Below, one piece after another: positions 1-9,931 of a stretch of DNA of 64,000 bases. The stretch's first letter is position 1; the number at the start of each line of letters is the position of its first letter. The DNA is from Ramularia collo-cygni (Eukaryota > Ascomycota > Dothideomycetes > Mycosphaerellales > Mycosphaerellaceae). The translations under genes were made by a program, and so were the position numbers. The notes below the pieces were generated by a model, which did not search any database, was not told where the DNA came from, and was given only the letters and a program-made list of their open reading frames with translations. The stretch lies in NCBI RefSeq assembly GCF_900074925.1, contig NW_019716274.1:1-64000 (forward strand). Direction: 5' to 3'.

Positions 1-47
1 TAACCCTAACCCTAACCCTAACCCCTAACCCTAACCCTAACCCTAAA
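1..47. repeat. Telomere repeat tract, left chromosome end
   Basis: About eight TAACCC units, the C-rich telomere strand read inward from the chromosome end. One unit near position 22-25 has an extra C. The tract stops abruptly at a TAAAG junction into unique sequence. This is the standard (TTAGGG)n fungal telomere, so the window starts at a real chromosome terminus. The tract is short, as usual for an assembly end, so true length is unknown. Confidence 0.97.
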
Positions 48-786
48 GTCCCAGTTCCCCATTCGAAAAAAAGTCTCTCGTTATGGCAGACTTGATAGGA
101 TTTTCAAAAGATCCACAAGTCTGCTTTGACCTGCATCGTTGACCAGATCTTGGAAGGAAACTTTTGGCAATACCTCTAGCAAATATGTGAGTCTCAATCA
201 CAAAGCCTCGCCCCTTTCAGTGTCTCCTGAAATGTCATCGCCGGAGTCGAAGCTCCGGGAGATATCTCGCTTCAAGCGGACGACGGGATCGCATGTCCTA
301 CAAACGCTATATCGTACGCATAGCCTCAATTTCAACCTCCTTTTCGTCTGCGAAGCGGCGTGCTAGGCACATCTCATCAAAAATTTCCAATCTTCTTGAC
401 CTTGTCTCACGAGCTTTAGCACGAAGCTGAAGAACGGTTTTGGTAAGAAATGCAATCTTTGTGCCCACGGGGAGTTTCCCCTTCCCTATCAGTCCGTTTG
501 CTTGCTTTGAGTCTTAGTGACCCAGCGGCAAACAAGGGTGGACTTAAAGGCAGATTAGCCCCTTCATTGCTAGGAGCACTCCATGTCCTTCTCTATACCT
601 CATACTCAGACTTATACCCATGGAATTGACTTTCATGTGAAAATCTGCTTTGGTGCGACGCCACTAGCCCCTTTCGTATCAAATTCACTCGAAGATTTGT
701 CATGAGATCCGCGCGCTGAACATAAATGGACTTCTGACAAGCTTGACCTTCCTCCACAAGACAACAACACTCTGACCCTAAACATC
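48..786. other. Subtelomeric non-coding stretch
   Basis: No convincing gene. An open frame at 139-366 on the plus strand has no recognisable domain, no good start context and no homologue I can name. I see no telomere-linked helicase and no repeat matching elsewhere in the window. Confidence 0.5.
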
Positions 787-1206
787 ATGGGGAACAAAGT
801 CAGAAAGCCTCCGGTGAGAGCTCCTCGCCCAAAGAAAACCAAAAGCTCATCAGCTATCCACGACGCCCTCATCCGCGCACCAGCATCAACAACCGCAGCG
901 GAACCTGAGGATCTCGCACATGTCAAGAATCAGATTCTCTGGCAAGCTGGCAACCAAAGCGTTGCGGAAGCCCACGAGTTCGTGAGCAAACAGATGCACA
1001 ACGACAACAGCAGAGACGTGGATTTCATCACGAAAGGAATTGGGAAGCTGGACTTTGCGCGCCAAAACGAATTCAAAGTCACCAAGAATGCACCGTCATC
1101 AAGCCGCCTCGACTGGTTCTTCAAGAGCCCAGAACAACTCGCTAAGCGAGAGGCGAGGAGNGATAAGGCGAAGAAAATGGAGGCCGAGAAGCTCGCGAAG
1201 CGATGA
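787..1206 (+). CDS. Hypothetical small basic protein
   Basis: An intronless frame of 139 residues. It begins with a Lys/Arg/Pro-rich segment (GNKVRKPPVRAPRPKKTK) and ends in a Lys/Glu/Ala-rich stretch that could form a charged helix. The middle (HVKNQILWQAGNQSVAEAHEFV) looks like ordinary folded protein. I recognise no domain. Codon use and composition are protein-like, and ATCATGG is a reasonable start context. One residue near 125 is masked by an N. It is the gene nearest the telomere and lies just upstream of the three-copy family. A nuclear or nucleolar location is only a guess from the basic ends. Confidence 0.5.
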   Translation: MGNKVRKPPVRAPRPKKTKSSSAIHDALIRAPASTTAAEPEDLAHVKNQILWQAGNQSVAEAHEFVSKQMHNDNSRDVDFITKGIGKLDFARQNEFKVTKNAPSSSRLDWFFKSPEQLAKREARXDKAKKMEAEKLAKR

Positions 1207-1770
1207 ACGGCATAAGCGAAGCGGACGAGGATGGAGGTTGAGCAGGGCGAGATGGTGAGAAGCGTGCCATGAATACCCCGCCGACACAACTGAAGAAACT
1301 ACAAGGTANGGACAGGATGCAATGAGCGAACAGCAGGAGGATTTCAAACTGAACCGAGGATTGATGGGAACGGAGGGCAGATGTGCGCGCAAATGGGGAT
1401 CAGATACCATTAAATGGGTACGACTTACTTTGAGGCGGATCGAGTTGCATTACCTACATATTTTATTGCTCATTCAAAGAATGTGATTCTTTATAGCCTC
1501 ACATCTTCAAATTGAACGTGAACGTACCCCTTTCTACTGATTCTCAAACGCTGTAGCTCGGTGCCTACTTGAATGCTCGCTCTGCTATTATCACCAGCTC
1601 CGTAGACGTCTCCATGAAGTCTGACCATTTCTCCGCGCGTCTGTTTACGGCACGGATGACCCGAAGTGATACCAGGTTCCCATGCGAACGCAGCCAAGCA
1701 TCATCTGAGCAGTATAAATTCCTCTTCTCTTCCAGACTTAACTCTCCGAAAGCATCAGCCATCCACCACC
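1207..1770. other. Intergenic region, no gene seen
   Basis: Contains overlapping short open frames on both strands but none with protein-like composition. Probably the 3' flank of the small basic gene and the promoter of the first paralogue. The last 60 bases are pyrimidine-rich, as is common before fungal starts. Confidence 0.45.
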
Positions 1771-2289
1771 ATGGATCTCGACGCTACCGGCCTCCGAGCA
1801 GGTCTGCAGAAGCTTCCACAGGAAATCTTCGATCAGATCTACACTTTGACCTTCACCGCACCACCTGGTATCCGTGATCTCGCGAACCCAAGTGAGACGC
1901 GTGGTCGTTACCCATCAGACACAATCCCACAAGATGTCGCCCCAACCAGCATCGACTTCGGCACCAATCTTCTCCACGTCTCTCGCGCCTCGCGCGCCAA
2001 GTACGCCTCGACCTACTACGGTTTGGGCGACTTCCGTTTCGACTACCCAATTCATCAGTGGCACCGTCGCTGCGTGGACGAGACCGGGGAGAGGATTCTT
2101 GTGTGGACTCGTCTCGTACCGGTGGAATTCGAGCATCTGATCAACAGCATCAGCGTCCAGGGAGTTGCCATCAAGCGTCCAGACCGCAATGTCCCACGCA
2201 AGCATACGGTCTGGTACGACATCCAGAAGGCACTGCGTGACTCTTTGAGGAGTACCTATGGTCACTGTTTGCTTGGAAGGGGAAACTAA
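1771..2289 (+). CDS. Tandem paralogue 1, F-box/2EXR-like family protein
   Basis: 172 residues with start context ACCATGG; an upstream in-frame ATG at 1666 is less likely because the family resemblance begins exactly at MDLD. The N-terminus (LQKLPQEIFDQIYTLTF) has the Leu-Pro-x-Glu-x-x-x-x-Ile-Tyr signature of fungal F-box-like and 2EXR-type proteins. It is followed by TAPPGIRDL, then LLHVSRASRAKYASTYYG, which resembles the 'LL.VSR..R.....FYG' segment of those families. The C-terminal block (VPVEFEHLINSISVQ) aligns with VPVEFEHL-equivalents in the two copies downstream. No repeats or catalytic residues are seen. Function is unknown; F-box-like members act as substrate adaptors or are uncharacterised. 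Likely real, from conservation among the three copies. Confidence 0.7.
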   Translation: MDLDATGLRAGLQKLPQEIFDQIYTLTFTAPPGIRDLANPSETRGRYPSDTIPQDVAPTSIDFGTNLLHVSRASRAKYASTYYGLGDFRFDYPIHQWHRRCVDETGERILVWTRLVPVEFEHLINSISVQGVAIKRPDRNVPRKHTVWYDIQKALRDSLRSTYGHCLLGRGN

Positions 2290-2972
2290 AAGGCATGAAA
2301 TGACAGGTGAGCAAACACGACCTCTCTCAACACAAAGCGTCATTGTTGAAATGGCTACTAGTCACGCGCGAAGGATACGGTTGCTTGAAGGCATTNGCGA
2401 TAAATGATGGAGGGATGTAATTGTACTTGTCGCCGCCTTTCGGGACACGTTCGCAGACTACACCACTACACTGCCTAGCGATGTCTAGAATAAATCACAA
2501 TCAATTCTTCTCTTCTCAACACTCGTGCATTCTAAGCAGCTCTGCTTGTAATTCATCCTCTTCTACGAAGGATCTTGACTGTATCGCTTCTAGGTAATCC
2601 TGCCTATGATGTTGTAGAGAGCTTTCCCCTTTCACGACTCCTTTTCNCACTTATATACTCTCTCTCTTGTTCATTATAACCCCGAATCTCTCTCGTTCAT
2701 CATCACAGTGAATTGCCGTGATAATTTCATTGATGTCTCTCTTGCAGGATCCCCCTTTTTTCATGTGACTGCCCAGCCTACGTCATACTTCATCTCGGGA
2801 TCGCCCAACAAACTTCGAATTCCTGGATGGATTTCAATTGATCGCCCAGCGAAGCCATTTCTGAAGCCATTTCTAACCTGTTGTAGCCGAAATATCATCT
2901 CAGCTTAGCGCGGGATACTTCCATCTCATTCTACATCACCCAAGATCCGCAAACATCAACATCCCAGCCAAG
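2290..2972. other. Intergenic spacer between paralogues 1 and 2
   Basis: No gene found. The frame at 2708-2908 lacks domain similarity. The last 70 bases are C/A-rich and pyrimidine-rich, typical of a promoter and leader for the next copy. Two N bases fall here (near 2396 and 2646). Confidence 0.45.
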
Positions 2973-3624
2973 ATGGACGCGGAAGTTGAGGCTCTCCGAC
3001 ATGGGCTCGCAAAGATCCCGCAAGAGCTCTACGACGAAATCTACAATCTCGTCTTCACTGCCCCTCCTGGCATCCGGGACCTCTCGGCCGACTCGCTTGC
3101 CATCGGCGGCCAGCAGTCGGCAGCGCCCTCCACCCGCAAATACCGCGCCGCTCTCTCCACCACCAATCTGCTTCAAGTTTCACGATCCACTCGCGAGCTG
3201 TACGCGTCCACCTACTACGGCGAGGGTGAGTTTCTCTTCAGCCACAAGAAGCCAGACATGTTCAGCCACACGAACTCAGACAACAGAATTTGTGAGAAAA
3301 ATATGCGAAGAATGGTCGCCTGGGCTATCTCCCTTCCCGAAAAACATCAGCGACTTGTCAAGAAGATACACTTCCGGGTGGAGATCTTCGATTCCGAATA
3401 CGAGTATAGTAGGGGCCCATTCCAGTCGTGGTTTAGGAAAATGAAGTGGTTGATTCTATCAAACCTCATTGTACACTGCGCTGGGCTCAACCACAGACAA
3501 GTTTGTTCCTTTCACTATGGCTCGGTCACCCATGGAAGCGGTAAGACATCTAATGCTCCGTCTTCAAAGCAAGATCTCTAGATGTCGAGAATCTACTAAC
3601 ACAATTGCAGAGGTCACTTTCTGA
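2973..3624 (+). CDS. Tandem paralogue 2, F-box/2EXR-like family protein
   Basis: Starts with MDAEVEAL in context AAGATGG. Exon 1 is 2973-3540. A likely intron spans 3541-3610: donor GTAAGA, branch CTACTAAC, acceptor TTGCAG. Exon 2 adds only four codons before a stop, giving about 193 residues; unspliced, the frame would read 202. The three family blocks are present: AKIPQELYDEIYNLVFT, LLQVSRSTRELYASTYYG, and LPEKHQRLVKKIHFRVE. It is about 1.2 kb downstream of copy 1, same strand. The C-terminal tail differs from the other copies, so only the first ~150 residues are conserved. Function unknown. Confidence 0.7.
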
Positions 3625-4269
3625 TCGCACGGCCCGAATACCTCATTAAGTTGAAGATTAGACGCTGTCATGGTCAAAACAGGAAGGGCGAACAGAGGAT
3701 CACCGCCTATCGGAAGTCAATACTTCACTAAAGATGGCATTGAGCGCAGAATGATCGGTGTTAAGGTGTTGAAATCAGTGCGGGAGACCTGCTACCATAA
3801 TGAGGCACAGCGTCGGGGTTTGATCCAACAGCGATGCATGGTCTCAAGCTTTTATAATCTTCGACAATGAAACAGCACCAAAGCAGTCATCACTCATAGC
3901 CTATGTACTTGAAACTTCTTTCTAACATATGAAGAGTCCACTCCAACAGCAACCCACGTAAGCCCACATTACTGCCGCGCTGCAGACTGCATTCCCTCTC
4001 CGTTAACCTCTCTATGCCTTACACAAATCCTCGAGCTTCAACTCCCAGTTTTTGTTTCCAGTCTCAGATCAGGTGATTCAATCCTCACTATCCCACTTCT
4101 ACCACGTTCCCTGTCCGCCGCTGGTCATCCTTCGACCAATATTCTTCNTGTGATTGTCCAGCAAACAAACCCCAAAAACGTCATCGCCGACCCTCACCAA
4201 TCCAAACTTCATTCTTCACCACTCAAGTTCCATCATCTTCTCTACCTCCTCATCAACACAACAACAACC
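3625..4269. other. Intergenic spacer between paralogues 2 and 3
   Basis: No convincing gene. The short frame at 3670-3870 starts just after copy 2 and has no family resemblance; it may be a decayed downstream exon. Sequence before 4270 is CA-rich, consistent with a leader. Confidence 0.4.
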
Positions 4270-4806
4270 ATGGAGCGCGACGTGGACAGCATCCGCCGCG
4301 GGTTAGCCACCATTCCGCAAGAGATCTATGATCAAATCTACACCGCGGTGTTCACCGCCCCGCGAGGCATTCGCGACATGTCCTCACCTTGCGACAAGCC
4401 CGCCACCGCGGCCTCCGTCAAGTCCGACTACCAACTCCTCCATGTCTCCCGATCAACGCGTGCACTCTATGCAAGCACCTACTACACGAGCGAGTTTCTC
4501 TTTCCCTTTCGGATCAGGGATCCTGGCATCTTCGGAATCTCAAAAGCCATGATCTTTTGGGCTCAACTCCTGCCAAAGGAACATCAGCTGCTCATCAACA
4601 AGATCACTGTTCGGATCGAGGTGCCCATTTTGAACGACCTCACGATCGGCCGAGTGATAAAAGCGGAGGCGAAAGAAACGCTCCGCCGTCAGCTGGACTC
4701 TAACATCGCGGACAAGGTGGAAGTTGAGATTTTGACACTTGCAGAAAGGACATCCAAAATCGAACGTGCCACGTACTATTTCTTCGCGTTAGATGAAGAG
4801 TTGTGA
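4270..4806 (+). CDS. Tandem paralogue 3, F-box/2EXR-like family protein
   Basis: 178 residues; ACCATGG start chosen over an in-frame ATG at 4150 because family similarity begins at MERDVDSI. It carries ATIPQEIYDQIYTAVFT, LLHVSRSTRALYASTYY and LPKEHQLLINKITVRIE, the same order as copies 1 and 2. After the conserved core it has its own Lys/Glu-rich tail with no counterpart. Together the three genes form a head-to-tail array within 5 kb of the telomere, which points to local duplication in a subtelomere. I cannot name a function. Confidence 0.72.
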   Translation: MERDVDSIRRGLATIPQEIYDQIYTAVFTAPRGIRDMSSPCDKPATAASVKSDYQLLHVSRSTRALYASTYYTSEFLFPFRIRDPGIFGISKAMIFWAQLLPKEHQLLINKITVRIEVPILNDLTIGRVIKAEAKETLRRQLDSNIADKVEVEILTLAERTSKIERATYYFFALDEEL

Positions 4807-5459
4807 ACGGTTGAATGCACTCCCGCGGCGATTCCGACATCGAGCTGAGCGCGGAACATCAGGCGGCAAACAGACAGGGCTTGTCACGAAGCTGAGCGGC
4901 ACCCAGACACGGACTTCCGCAAACTAGGCATCAAGCATCAAGGCAGTTTGAAGGATAACCCCATGGAAGTCAAGGCAGGAAGTGAAACAGTGCTACAAAG
5001 CGAGGCAGCATCAAGACCTTCTCGCTACCCAGCCCTTGTCAACGATGGGAGTCGACTACTCTGAGGTGAGGAGGGAAGCAATGAGCAACAGTGAGCAATG
5101 GAAGTCTCTCGGACAGAAAAGCGGTACACAGGCAAGCCATACCAAAAGCTTCCAGATCACCACCTTCCTCAAACAAGCAGCATAACATCCCACATTCTTT
5201 CCTCTTGTAGTTCCATGCAGCTCTCTCCGTCATCGACAAGCCCTCCTTGCGCATGTCGTCGATATCGAGGAGCTTCGTCTTGCGGACCCTCTCTTCAGTC
5301 TGGCGAATGCATCTTCTTTCGCTTGCTCAATGAAAATCAATGAATTCGCACGAATACAGTCATGACATGCTCACATACCCACAGATTAGCACAAACAACC
5401 CAAAGAAAGCCCTTCCCTCCCAATCAACCCCAACGCCATGAACAACTTCATCCCATCCA
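4807..5459. other. Intergenic region, no gene seen
   Basis: Lies between the end of the paralogue array and the end of FIG4 (opposite strands, convergent). Only short overlapping frames on both strands. Presumably shared 3' flank. Confidence 0.45.
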
Positions 5460-8400
5460 TCAAATCCCCACCCCAGCAATCCCACTCGCGCCCTCCCCAA
5501 CCCCGCGATATTCAGGATCAACTTTACTCTGTTTAAACAAACTCTTCCCCCGTAACCACTGCCGATAAGCCTTGTATCTCTTCTTCCCCAGATCCGCCTC
5601 CTGCACACTCAATCCTTCGCTGCCCACCTCCAAGTAATCCATGTAATCCTGCAGATCCTCCTCTCCGACCTCCTCGCCATCGAAATCTCCATCTTCAATC
5701 CTCACTGCTGCAGCCGCGTCACCTTCCTCCCCAAGAGCATCGAAGAAGCTGGTGCCGCCGGCTTTGGAGACGTAATCGACATAGTCTGCATTGGCGTCAT
5801 TGGGGAGCTCGGTCGTGATGACCAGCGGGAGGTTCAAAGGATGATCAATGTAATGAGCATACTCATCCCTCTCCTCCTCACTGACATGCGGATGTAGGGA
5901 TTGCGTATGAAACTGATTCAGTGTCCACAAATGCATCACAGCTTTGTCCGCAGGTTTGACTTGATTCGTCTCTGCGAAACCGACCGCATCTTTCGGTTCG
6001 CTATCTCGCTGAGGCGCATGCTGTTCGTAGATTGTGTCTCGCAGGATGCTGTGATGTGTCGTTTCTTCTGCGGAGCCGAGGCCAATGGCCGGGGTGTTGA
6101 GAGGTGCTGGTGGGAGAAAGTTTGTTGCGAGACGTTCTTCATGTGGGTCCATGATTGTGACAGCTCGTCTTTGCGGGGTCGGGGGTTTCTTGTCTTTTTC
6201 GGGAGAGTCGTGCGAGTCGCGGTGTTTGTGCGGATGTGCTCTCCTGACAAAAGGACTGAAATCGTATTTGTTCTCGCCAAAGGGTCTCTCCGGAAGATAT
6301 CTCTGTGTGCTGGTGATGCGGTATGCGTAGACTTTTTGGATGGAGGAGAGGGTGTTTGGGCGGTAGCATTCTCGCCAGTAATCGTCAAAGGCATGGATAC
6401 ATCCGGGAGAGAGATGCTCCGAGGGAGGAAGCAATCTTGGCGGCATAACTCTTGGGAGAAGGTGTTCGGGCGTGTACCAAGATATGTAATTCCTTCTCCG
6501 GCGTTGAAGCCAAGCTCGGGGATCGCTGTGGTGAAGGTAGTAATCCGTTGCTAGATCCCACAACCATGGCTGTCCAGAAGCCCAGACATAATTCCCCAGA
6601 AATAGGTTGTATGCTTCCTGGCGTTGGCTGTCGAGAAAGGAGTTGTGGTAGTAGCGTTTGAAACTTTCCACCATATCTCTGGATGAACTCTGCCAGTGGC
6701 TCAACTTGCGGTAGGTAGCCATTGTATTGACCAGATGAGACCCACCGTATTGCATGGCAATGTTGTCGCCATGATCGTGGAACATTTCTGTAAAGAGGTT
6801 GACAGCATCGGTATCATATGCAACTTCCTCTTTACTGATGACTCCCAGAGCTTTCAACTGCAGAGCAAAGGCGTGTTTCCCAATGACGAACTGTGCTGCA
6901 TTCGTGCGATCCAGACAATCAATGCAATTCGTCCTTGCGACACCATTTTGCACTTGTGAAACTCCCGACGCAGCATCTCCATTGTGAAAGAATCCAGTCT
7001 GCAGCAGAATCTCTTTTGCAATCACCTCCAACCCGCCAATGACATCGCCATTCCTGGTCTTGGCCGCTCGCGACATGTCGTACGCCTTGTACCTGATCTT
7101 GTTGTCTTCGGGCAGACTCTGGTTGAGGTATTTGATGCATTCCTGCAACTCATGCAGCAGCTTGGATTCTCGTGGGACCTTTTCTCTGGACTTGACCAAG
7201 TTCAGAACATAGATTGGACATCCATACCGCTCGAAGAGGTGGTCGAAATGTAAGGCAGCGGGTTGATAGAATGGATCACTCAGATTGATGTCAATGCCGG
7301 GCTTGGGAGTGACACCACTGTTGTCCTGGGTCCAATACAATGGTATACTCCCTCGATAGTGGAGGTAAGATGTGTAAGTCGGGTTGGAAAAGAGCCGCGG
7401 TCCAGGGGCGTGGAATGATGTGGTCAACTTCTCCGCCACAATCTGCTCCGTCTCAACATCGTTCGCCACGTAACCTAGATCGTTGACACCTCGTTTGAGG
7501 AAGCGAGCACCCGCAAAGTGGCGTGATCTCCTCCCAATAATGGTGACATAGACGGCACGACCGAAGATGTCCAATGCTGTCTGANCCAGGAATCCATGGA
7601 TGATGGGCAGACACCAATCGTAGGGGTACTTCATGACAGCGACTGCGGGTTTGAGGAGGTGATGATTCCAGACAAACATTCCATTGTAGTTGTGTGCAGT
7701 GACAGTCATTCCTTCATTCATCGCCTCCCGTTGCCGGATGATATTCGTTTGGAGGGAGTGGGTGATGTCGTAGGAGTAGCTGAAGTAGAAGGACTTTGTC
7801 AGGTCGAGATTGTTGAGAATTCCCAGAAACCTCGCCTCCTCTGCATTTCGATCGCTGAAGAAGGAGCTGCTGGATCCCGTGGTGAGAGGGACAAGTTCCG
7901 TCCCTTCAACCTGATAGACAAAATGGCCTCCAATCATGGCGACTTGTCTCCTCTTGGTGATGATGAGCATGTAGTAGGCTTCGGTGAATCGAATGAAGCC
8001 CAAGACTCCCCAAAAGGAGAAGCGCATTTTCAGGCTACCCGTCAACTTGCCCTCCTGGTCGATGGCGTTCAGCATCTCATTCATCTTCTGCCGATTATAC
8101 ACCGTCTCATCCTCATGGAGGGTAATTTGACCGGGAGGAGCATTTCGATCGATGCGCAACAAGCGAAAGTACTTGTCCGTAACATCAGCTCCGGTGATCC
8201 AGTAGCGAGTATTGCTCTCGTAGAGGGTGAATTTATACATTCGATGGGCAAAGGATTCGGCATCACGGATGGTCCTGCTTGGAGTGGGGTTCATGTGGGA
8301 ATCATCATCGTAGGGAATCTCACCGGCCGCTTCTTCTGCCGTGGCACCCACACGGGAGTACATGGGTGCATCGCCGAGGGAGGATTTGGCTTCCTCCTTC

Positions 8401-8480
8401 CTCCTTCGCGGCNCGGGAGAGAAAGCAGCATCGTAGTCCGCATCGGGGAGAGGTCCCGCATCGACCGGCCCTTGATCCAT
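5460..8480 (-). CDS. FIG4: Phosphoinositide phosphatase, Sac family (FIG4)
   Basis: An intronless 1006-residue protein. The Sac domain starts near residue 85 (RMYKFTLYES, YFRLLRIDR) and carries the CX5R catalytic motif RTNCIDCLDRTN, with Cys519 and Arg525. The tail block LWTLNQFHTQSLHPHVSEEE is typical of FIG4 rather than SAC1, and no C-terminal membrane helices are seen. FIG4 removes the 5-phosphate of PI(3,5)P2 on the vacuole and late endosome and works in a complex with the Vac14 scaffold and the Fab1 kinase; this is family knowledge. Length is near the usual 900-1000. It is divergent from the mitochondrial S5 gene with a 322 bp shared promoter. Two residues are masked by N (near 8413 and 7585). 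Confidence 0.95.
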   Translation of the reverse strand: MDQGPVDAGPLPDADYDAAFSPXPRRRKEEAKSSLGDAPMYSRVGATAEEAAGEIPYDDDSHMNPTPSRTIRDAESFAHRMYKFTLYESNTRYWITGADVTDKYFRLLRIDRNAPPGQITLHEDETVYNRQKMNEMLNAIDQEGKLTGSLKMRFSFWGVLGFIRFTEAYYMLIITKRRQVAMIGGHFVYQVEGTELVPLTTGSSSSFFSDRNAEEARFLGILNNLDLTKSFYFSYSYDITHSLQTNIIRQREAMNEGMTVTAHNYNGMFVWNHHLLKPAVAVMKYPYDWCLPIIHGFLXQTALDIFGRAVYVTIIGRRSRHFAGARFLKRGVNDLGYVANDVETEQIVAEKLTTSFHAPGPRLFSNPTYTSYLHYRGSIPLYWTQDNSGVTPKPGIDINLSDPFYQPAALHFDHLFERYGCPIYVLNLVKSREKVPRESKLLHELQECIKYLNQSLPEDNKIRYKAYDMSRAAKTRNGDVIGGLEVIAKEILLQTGFFHNGDAASGVSQVQNGVARTNCIDCLDRTNAAQFVIGKHAFALQLKALGVISKEEVAYDTDAVNLFTEMFHDHGDNIAMQYGGSHLVNTMATYRKLSHWQSSSRDMVESFKRYYHNSFLDSQRQEAYNLFLGNYVWASGQPWLWDLATDYYLHHSDPRAWLQRRRRNYISWYTPEHLLPRVMPPRLLPPSEHLSPGCIHAFDDYWRECYRPNTLSSIQKVYAYRITSTQRYLPERPFGENKYDFSPFVRRAHPHKHRDSHDSPEKDKKPPTPQRRAVTIMDPHEERLATNFLPPAPLNTPAIGLGSAEETTHHSILRDTIYEQHAPQRDSEPKDAVGFAETNQVKPADKAVMHLWTLNQFHTQSLHPHVSEEERDEYAHYIDHPLNLPLVITTELPNDANADYVDYVSKAGGTSFFDALGEEGDAAAAVRIEDGDFDGEEVGEEDLQDYMDYLEVGSEGLSVQEADLGKKRYKAYRQWLRGKSLFKQSKVDPEYRGVGEGASGIAGVGI

Positions 8481-8525
8481 GATGGTGATGATGATGGAGA
8501 TGATGGAGATGGAGATGATGAGGAT
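8478..8525. repeat. GATG/GATGGA microsatellite in FIG4 5' region
   Basis: An imperfect run of GATGGTGATGATGATGGA-type units directly overlapping the FIG4 start codon and upstream leader. On the FIG4 strand it is a CATC-rich pyrimidine tract. Several ATGs occur on the plus strand only, so it does not create competing FIG4 starts. Confidence 0.7.
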
Positions 8526-8802
8526 GTCAGGGAATTACTGATGGAATTTCCATCATCTCCAACACTCCACTCAATCTCGACATGCCCCTTCTCTTCATGT
8601 CATGTCAAGAACAAGAACAAGGCGGTGGCGTGTGATGTTGTGGTGAGACGTTGGACCAATCAATATTGATTCAAGCTCATGAATATACATACGAGCTATA
8701 CGAGACATCATCGGCACCCCCGACGTTGCCCGCATCTTCAATCAACACCACCAGTTCCATCCCCTCCCACGCCCGCCACCCCTTCAGGCATCACCCGTCG
8801 CA

Positions 8803-9931
8803 ATGGCGGCGCCCAAGACGTATCAATGTCTCTCCTGTCGCCTCAACTCTCCCGTCTCGATGCCCCAATTCCGCTCCTTTTCCTCGACACCCGCGCCCGC
8901 CGTGCGCCGACGACCCGGACGAGCCAAGTTTCCCAACATCAGCGCCGAAGACATGGGCCTGGCCGAGTCGCGTTCCGCAGAAGTATCCGCTCTGGCCGCG
9001 CATCTCCGTCCCTACACGGCGCGTGAGAAGCAGTTGCTGGCCACCAAATACACTCCCGCGCAGATGAAGGCCATTGAGGCGGGAGAGGCGGCGATTGATG
9101 CGGGCGACATGATGAAGCNGGGTCGATTCCGCACCGATCCGTTGAGAATTGACTACATTGATGACTTCGCGACGGAGAGGCCGGTGGTGGACAAGTTTGG
9201 CTCGGCGGCGGTGGAGAAGTCATTGCAGGAAGCGCTGGTGGAGGGACGACAGCCTCTTCAATCTGCTGTCACACGGCCACGGAGAGATGACAAGGACAAG
9301 GAAAAGACGGAGGAGGAGGATCCGCACATGTTGCGACTTTCTCAACAAACCGGTCTGACCAAGGAGCAGATTCGCAAGATTCGGGTCAAGAATCTGGTGA
9401 CGCATCGCGTGGTGAACCAGACGAGAATGGGAAAGATCCAGTCGCTGTACTTTTTGACCATTGCGGGAAATCAGGAGGGCATGTTGGGCATTGGAGAGGG
9501 CAAGGCGGCGGAAGATGAGGATGGAAGACGGCAGGCCATGATGAATGCCATTCGAAATATGAAGCCCATCGCGAGGTATGAGGAGCGGACAATCTATGGC
9601 GAGGTCGAGGCCAAGGTTGGAGCGAGTGTTGTCAAGTTGTCGGCGAGGCCGCCTGGTGAGTTGAGCTGGAAGGAGGGATTGTGGTGACGATGCTAATGAT
9701 TGACCGACAGGCTTCGGAAACCGCTGCCAGCATCTCATCTACGAGTTGGCCAGAGCCGCAGGGATTCAAGATTTGGCTGCCAGGACACCACGATCAAGGA
9801 ACAAGATGAATGTCGTCAAGGCCGCGTTTGAGGCTCTCACCAACCAGAGGCTGCCTGAGGACATTGCAAAGGCGAGAGGGAGGAAGATGGTCGATGTCCG
9901 AGGTGTATACTATGGTGGACTTGTACATTGA
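8803..9931 (+). CDS. MRPS5: Mitochondrial small-subunit ribosomal protein S5 (uS5m)
   Basis: Two exons: 8803-9655 and 9711-9931. The intron has donor GTGAGT, branch TGCTAATG and acceptor GACAG; splicing joins RPP to GFGNRCQHLIYEL in frame, giving 357 residues. The N-terminus (KTYQCLSCRLNSP, RSFSSTPAP) is a typical mitochondrial presequence. Residues ~195-225 (IRVKNLVTHRVVNQT) form the S5 N-terminal double-stranded RNA-binding domain. The C-terminal S5 domain holds ARPPGFGNR and the helix ELARAAGI. It is a structural part of the mitoribosome small subunit, nuclear-encoded. Divergent from FIG4. One residue near 106 is masked by N. Confidence 0.93.

Noticed and set aside
7596..8669. 357-residue plus-strand frame opposite FIG4
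   Set aside because: Lies wholly antisense to conserved FIG4 sequence and past its start; no domain. A shadow of codon bias.
9220..9738. 172-residue minus-strand frame
   Set aside because: Antisense to mitochondrial S5, which is certain.
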